Origin: Sulfurimonadaceae bacterium
GTDB lineage: Bacteria > Campylobacterota > Campylobacteria > Campylobacterales > Sulfurimonadaceae
DNA length: 7,956 nucleotides
Direction: 5' to 3'
NCBI GenBank assembly: GCA_028685945.1
Contig: JAQUCZ010000036.1
Location: 1-7,956 of the forward strand
Positions within the stretch are counted from its first letter, which is position 1; each line of letters opens with the position of its first letter. The translations under genes and the position numbers were made by a program. The notes under the pieces are model-generated. The model did no database searches, had not been told where the DNA came from, and saw nothing but the letters and a program-made list of their open reading frames with translations. This document shows, piece after piece, positions 5,969-7,956 of this stretch.

Positions 5969-7257
5969 GCTTTGCTCCGATTAAAACCGTTTAATAAACA
6001 CTCGACTAAAAAGTCACTGCTTGCGCACACTAAATCCTCGGGCACCTCCTGCCCCACCGAAAAGTAGCTGATCGGCTTTCGCGTCTGAAACACTAGCGAA
6101 AAAATATTACCGAATCCTCTCGTCTCGTCAAGCTTGGTAAACATCATCGTATCGATGTTCAAAGCCTCGAAATTCTCATACGTCGCCTTGAGATCTTCGT
6201 ATTTGATCGAACTCGGCATTACCAGTACGACGTCGATGCTAAACTCCGTATCGTTGGCATGTAAACATTCGTAAATCTTTTCGATCTTTACCTTGTCGTA
6301 GGGGCTTGAACCCATCGTATCGATCAAAATATAGTCGCAATAGCGCAGAGAGTTCAGCGCACTCGAAAATTCGGGAGGACCCACGACCGTCTCGATCCCT
6401 AGTTTCATCATCCTTGCATACTGCATCAGCTGCTCTACCGCGCCGATACGGTAGGTATCGAGCACCACAAGCCCCACTTTGTATTTTTTCTGCATCAAAA
6501 ACGAATAGCGTGCGGCAAGTTTGGCGATCGAGGTTGTTTTTCCTACACCCGTAGGTCCCACAAGCATAATCACCTTTTTCGTGCCGTGCTCAGGCGGCGT
6601 TTCCAAGCGGATCGGTATCATTTTGCGCAACAGAGTTTGAAAATAACGCTTCACCGTTGCCGAATTTTCCCGCATCTTAAACGGCATGTGCTCCAGCGTC
6701 ATCTGCATGATCGCATCGAGATGCTCATGATTCATGCCGCTCTCTTTGGCAAGCTTGTATATCTCGGCAAACTCGGGCGGTATTGCATTTTGAAGCGCGG
6801 GTGCTTTTTCCTCCCAAAACATATTTTGGATCAGCTTTACTTTGTCGCTGAGTTTATGAAGCTCGGTTTTAATCTCTTTAAGCTCTTTTGGTTCTTGGTA
6901 AGGCTGCGGTTTGGGTATGCCGTATTCGTAAAGCGGATCGGTTACGTCTGCTATTTTGGAAATTTGCTGTGCCGCACTCGAGATATCGAATAAAATATCC
7001 TCACTCTCTTTTAAAAGAGGTTTTTGCTTCTCAAGCGGCTTATGTTGTGCTCTCGGTGCAGGTTTTTGGGATTTTTGGGTGTTTTTTGCCAAAGCATCCT
7101 CATCGATCCCGATCACCATCTCGTACAAAGCCTCTTTCCCCAAAGCTTTTTTCTGGATCTCTCTGGTTTCGATAACGACCCCCTCGTCGCCGATCTGCTC
7201 TTTGGCACGTTTAAGGGCTTCTGAAGGGGTTTTTCCTGTAAATGTTACTATTTTCAT
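5965..7257 (-). CDS. flhF: SRP-type GTPase FlhF, polar flagellum placement
   Basis: FlhF is the third SRP-family GTPase beside Ffh and FtsY. It marks the cell pole for flagellar assembly, and in C. jejuni its GTPase influences flagellar number and gene expression. The product has an N-terminal B domain with a basic, proline-rich linker (about 1-150), an N domain (about 160-220) and a G domain (about 228-420). G1 is GPTGVGKTT (234-242), G2 DTYRIGAVEQL (267-277), G3 DTMGSS (313-318), G4 TKLDE (374-378) and G5 SVGQEVPEDL (400-409). G3 departs from the usual DTAGR: Met replaces Ala and Ser replaces Arg. Length (430) is within the family range. Its ATG overlaps the folK stop and its stop overlaps flhG, each by four bases. 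Confidence 0.96.
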   Translation of the reverse strand: MKIVTFTGKTPSEALKRAKEQIGDEGVVIETREIQKKALGKEALYEMVIGIDEDALAKNTQKSQKPAPRAQHKPLEKQKPLLKESEDILFDISSAAQQISKIADVTDPLYEYGIPKPQPYQEPKELKEIKTELHKLSDKVKLIQNMFWEEKAPALQNAIPPEFAEIYKLAKESGMNHEHLDAIMQMTLEHMPFKMRENSATVKRYFQTLLRKMIPIRLETPPEHGTKKVIMLVGPTGVGKTTSIAKLAARYSFLMQKKYKVGLVVLDTYRIGAVEQLMQYARMMKLGIETVVGPPEFSSALNSLRYCDYILIDTMGSSPYDKVKIEKIYECLHANDTEFSIDVVLVMPSSIKYEDLKATYENFEALNIDTMMFTKLDETRGFGNIFSLVFQTRKPISYFSVGQEVPEDLVCASSDFLVECLLNGFNRSKA

Positions 7258-7742
7258 TTTCTGAGTTCCGACAATGGTATCACCACACTTTCTCGCTCAA
7301 ACCAATGGGGGTGCGGAATAGTGAGATTATGTTTTTTTACGATTTCATCGTTAAAGAAGATTATATCCAAATCGAGCGTCCTTGGGGCATTTGCAAAACT
7401 TCTTTTGCGCAAAAAACGCTTCTCGACCCCCATAAGGTATCGCAAAAACGCTACGGGTCTCATATCTACCCCCAGAACCATCACGCAGTTGTAAAAATCT
7501 TCTTGTTCGCGAAATCCAAACGGCGGATTTTTCAAAAGGGGAGAAACTTCCAAAAGTTCCACTCTGTTGTCTCGTTTAAAAAAATGGATCAAGTGCACAA
7601 TACGCCGTTTCACGTCTCCGACGTTTCCGCCCACGCCTACAACTGTTTTATATCTGCGGGGGCTTTGTTGTTCGTATCTGCAAAGCAAGTGTTTGTTTTT
7701 AAAAAGTATCAAACTCTCCGAGAGCTTACGTTGCAGGTACAT
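7254..7742 (-). CDS. folK: 2-amino-4-hydroxy-6-hydroxymethyldihydropteridine pyrophosphokinase (HPPK)
   Basis: FolK transfers pyrophosphate from ATP to 6-hydroxymethyl-dihydropterin, the step before dihydropteroate synthase in folate synthesis. Family marks are VGVGGNVGD (35-43), PFGFREQEDFYNCV (74-87) and RSFANAPRTLDLDII (114-128), with the metal-binding Asp124 and Asp126. IPHPHWFERESVVIPL (142-157) lies near the end. About 33 residues precede the canonical start of the fold; as I recall, similar extensions occur in other Campylobacterota FolK proteins. The ATG is three bases after the aroQ TAG and has no convincing Shine-Dalgarno box, so initiation probably relies on ribosomes finishing aroQ. 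No better downstream start is evident. The stop overlaps the flhF start by four bases. Confidence 0.95.
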   Translation of the reverse strand: MYLQRKLSESLILFKNKHLLCRYEQQSPRRYKTVVGVGGNVGDVKRRIVHLIHFFKRDNRVELLEVSPLLKNPPFGFREQEDFYNCVMVLGVDMRPVAFLRYLMGVEKRFLRKRSFANAPRTLDLDIIFFNDEIVKKHNLTIPHPHWFERESVVIPLSELRK

Positions 7743-7745
7743 CGG

Positions 7746-7956
7746 CTACTTTGCTTGGGCTGCTGCGTGAGCCTCTTGCGCCGCTTTGATCTCGTTGAGG
7801 ATTTGAAGCATCCCGATCATAGCTAAATGGTACCCAAACGGCCCAAACCCTACGATAGAAGAAGCGCATACGGGTGCGATCATATTTGTTTTTCTAAACT
7901 CTTCACGGCGGTGGATGTTGCTGATGTGTACTTCGATCGTAGGGATAGCAACCGCC
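7746..7956 (-). CDS. aroQ: Type II 3-dehydroquinate dehydratase, C-terminal part (runs off the right edge)
   Basis: Translating from the right edge gives 69 residues ending at a TAG (7748-7746). The run [15 protein letters not shown] is the C-terminal signature of type II dehydroquinase, with the EVHxSN histidine (general acid) and the following arginines. [17 protein letters not shown] is the conserved strand-loop after it. The enzyme dehydrates 3-dehydroquinate to 3-dehydroshikimate in the shikimate pathway and is a dodecamer in characterised members. About half of the protein (family length about 145-165) lies beyond the window. The final residues are alanine- and glutamine-rich ([13 protein letters not shown]), a poorly conserved tail. 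Only three bases separate it from folK, so the two are cotranscribed and probably coupled. Confidence 0.95.
   Translation of the reverse strand, partial: AVAIPTIEVHISNIHRREEFRKTNMIAPVCASSIVGFGPFGYHLAMIGMLQILNEIKAAQEAHAAAQAK

Noticed and set aside
7203..7218. Sigma-54-like TGGCAC on the plus strand
   Set aside because: The second half (TTGC after five bases) is missing, it lies within flhF, and it points away from every gene.
7242..7826. A 194-codon open frame on the plus strand opposite folK and the end of aroQ
   Set aside because: It is antisense to two genes with clear family motifs, has no recognisable domain or good ribosome binding site, and its composition looks like a shadow frame. 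Other plus-strand frames (for example 2557-2946 and 6586-6993) were rejected for the same reason.
1..7956. Mobile element, CRISPR array or defence system
   Set aside because: I found no transposase, integrase, terminal inverted repeats, spaced repeat array or toxin-antitoxin pair. The gene order is that of a conserved chromosomal flagellar region.

Overview
The window looks like a chromosomal segment of a free-living Campylobacterota (epsilonproteobacterial) species of the Sulfurimonas/Sulfuricurvum type. The grounds are the gene order aroQ-folK-flhF-flhG-small membrane ORF-fliA-fliM-fliY with mnmA nearby, which I recall from Campylobacter jejuni and relatives. FliM and a separate FliY with a C-terminal SpoA domain, and a FolK with an N-terminal extension, fit the same group. 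Base composition (roughly mid-40s % G+C by eye) is higher than in Campylobacter or Helicobacter. The genus assignment is inference.

Layout: every gene is on the minus strand, so transcription runs from the right edge to the left. From the right edge come the 3' part of aroQ (shikimate pathway), folK (folate), flhF and flhG (number and placement of polar flagella), an uncharacterised two-helix membrane protein, fliA (sigma-28), fliM and fliY (flagellar switch/C-ring), a LOG-type nucleotide phosphoribohydrolase starting at TTG, and mnmA (tRNA 2-thiouridylase). Junctions from aroQ to the LOG gene are 4-base overlaps or gaps of 1 to 20 bases, so this is probably one transcription unit with translational coupling. 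The only real gap between genes is 72 bases between the LOG gene and mnmA. It holds a 12-bp inverted repeat and an 8-bp direct repeat.

At the left end (1-169), beyond the mnmA stop codon, there is no protein gene. It reads as a strong stable-RNA promoter (TATAAT followed by a GC-rich discriminator) and a leader with a boxA-like element, short hairpins and repeated AGAGAGACTT boxes, also on the minus strand. The best explanation is the start of an rRNA operon whose 16S gene lies just outside the window. The AT-rich end of mnmA would then sit where an UP element is expected.

Taken together, this is a conserved core-flagellar and housekeeping region, and I see no mobile element, CRISPR array or new defence system. 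The points most worth a second look are the unnamed membrane protein between flhG and fliA, the structured LOG-mnmA gap, and the rRNA promoter abutting mnmA. A few family-motif deviations (FlhF G3, FlhG N-terminus, FliM tail) also merit comparison with relatives.
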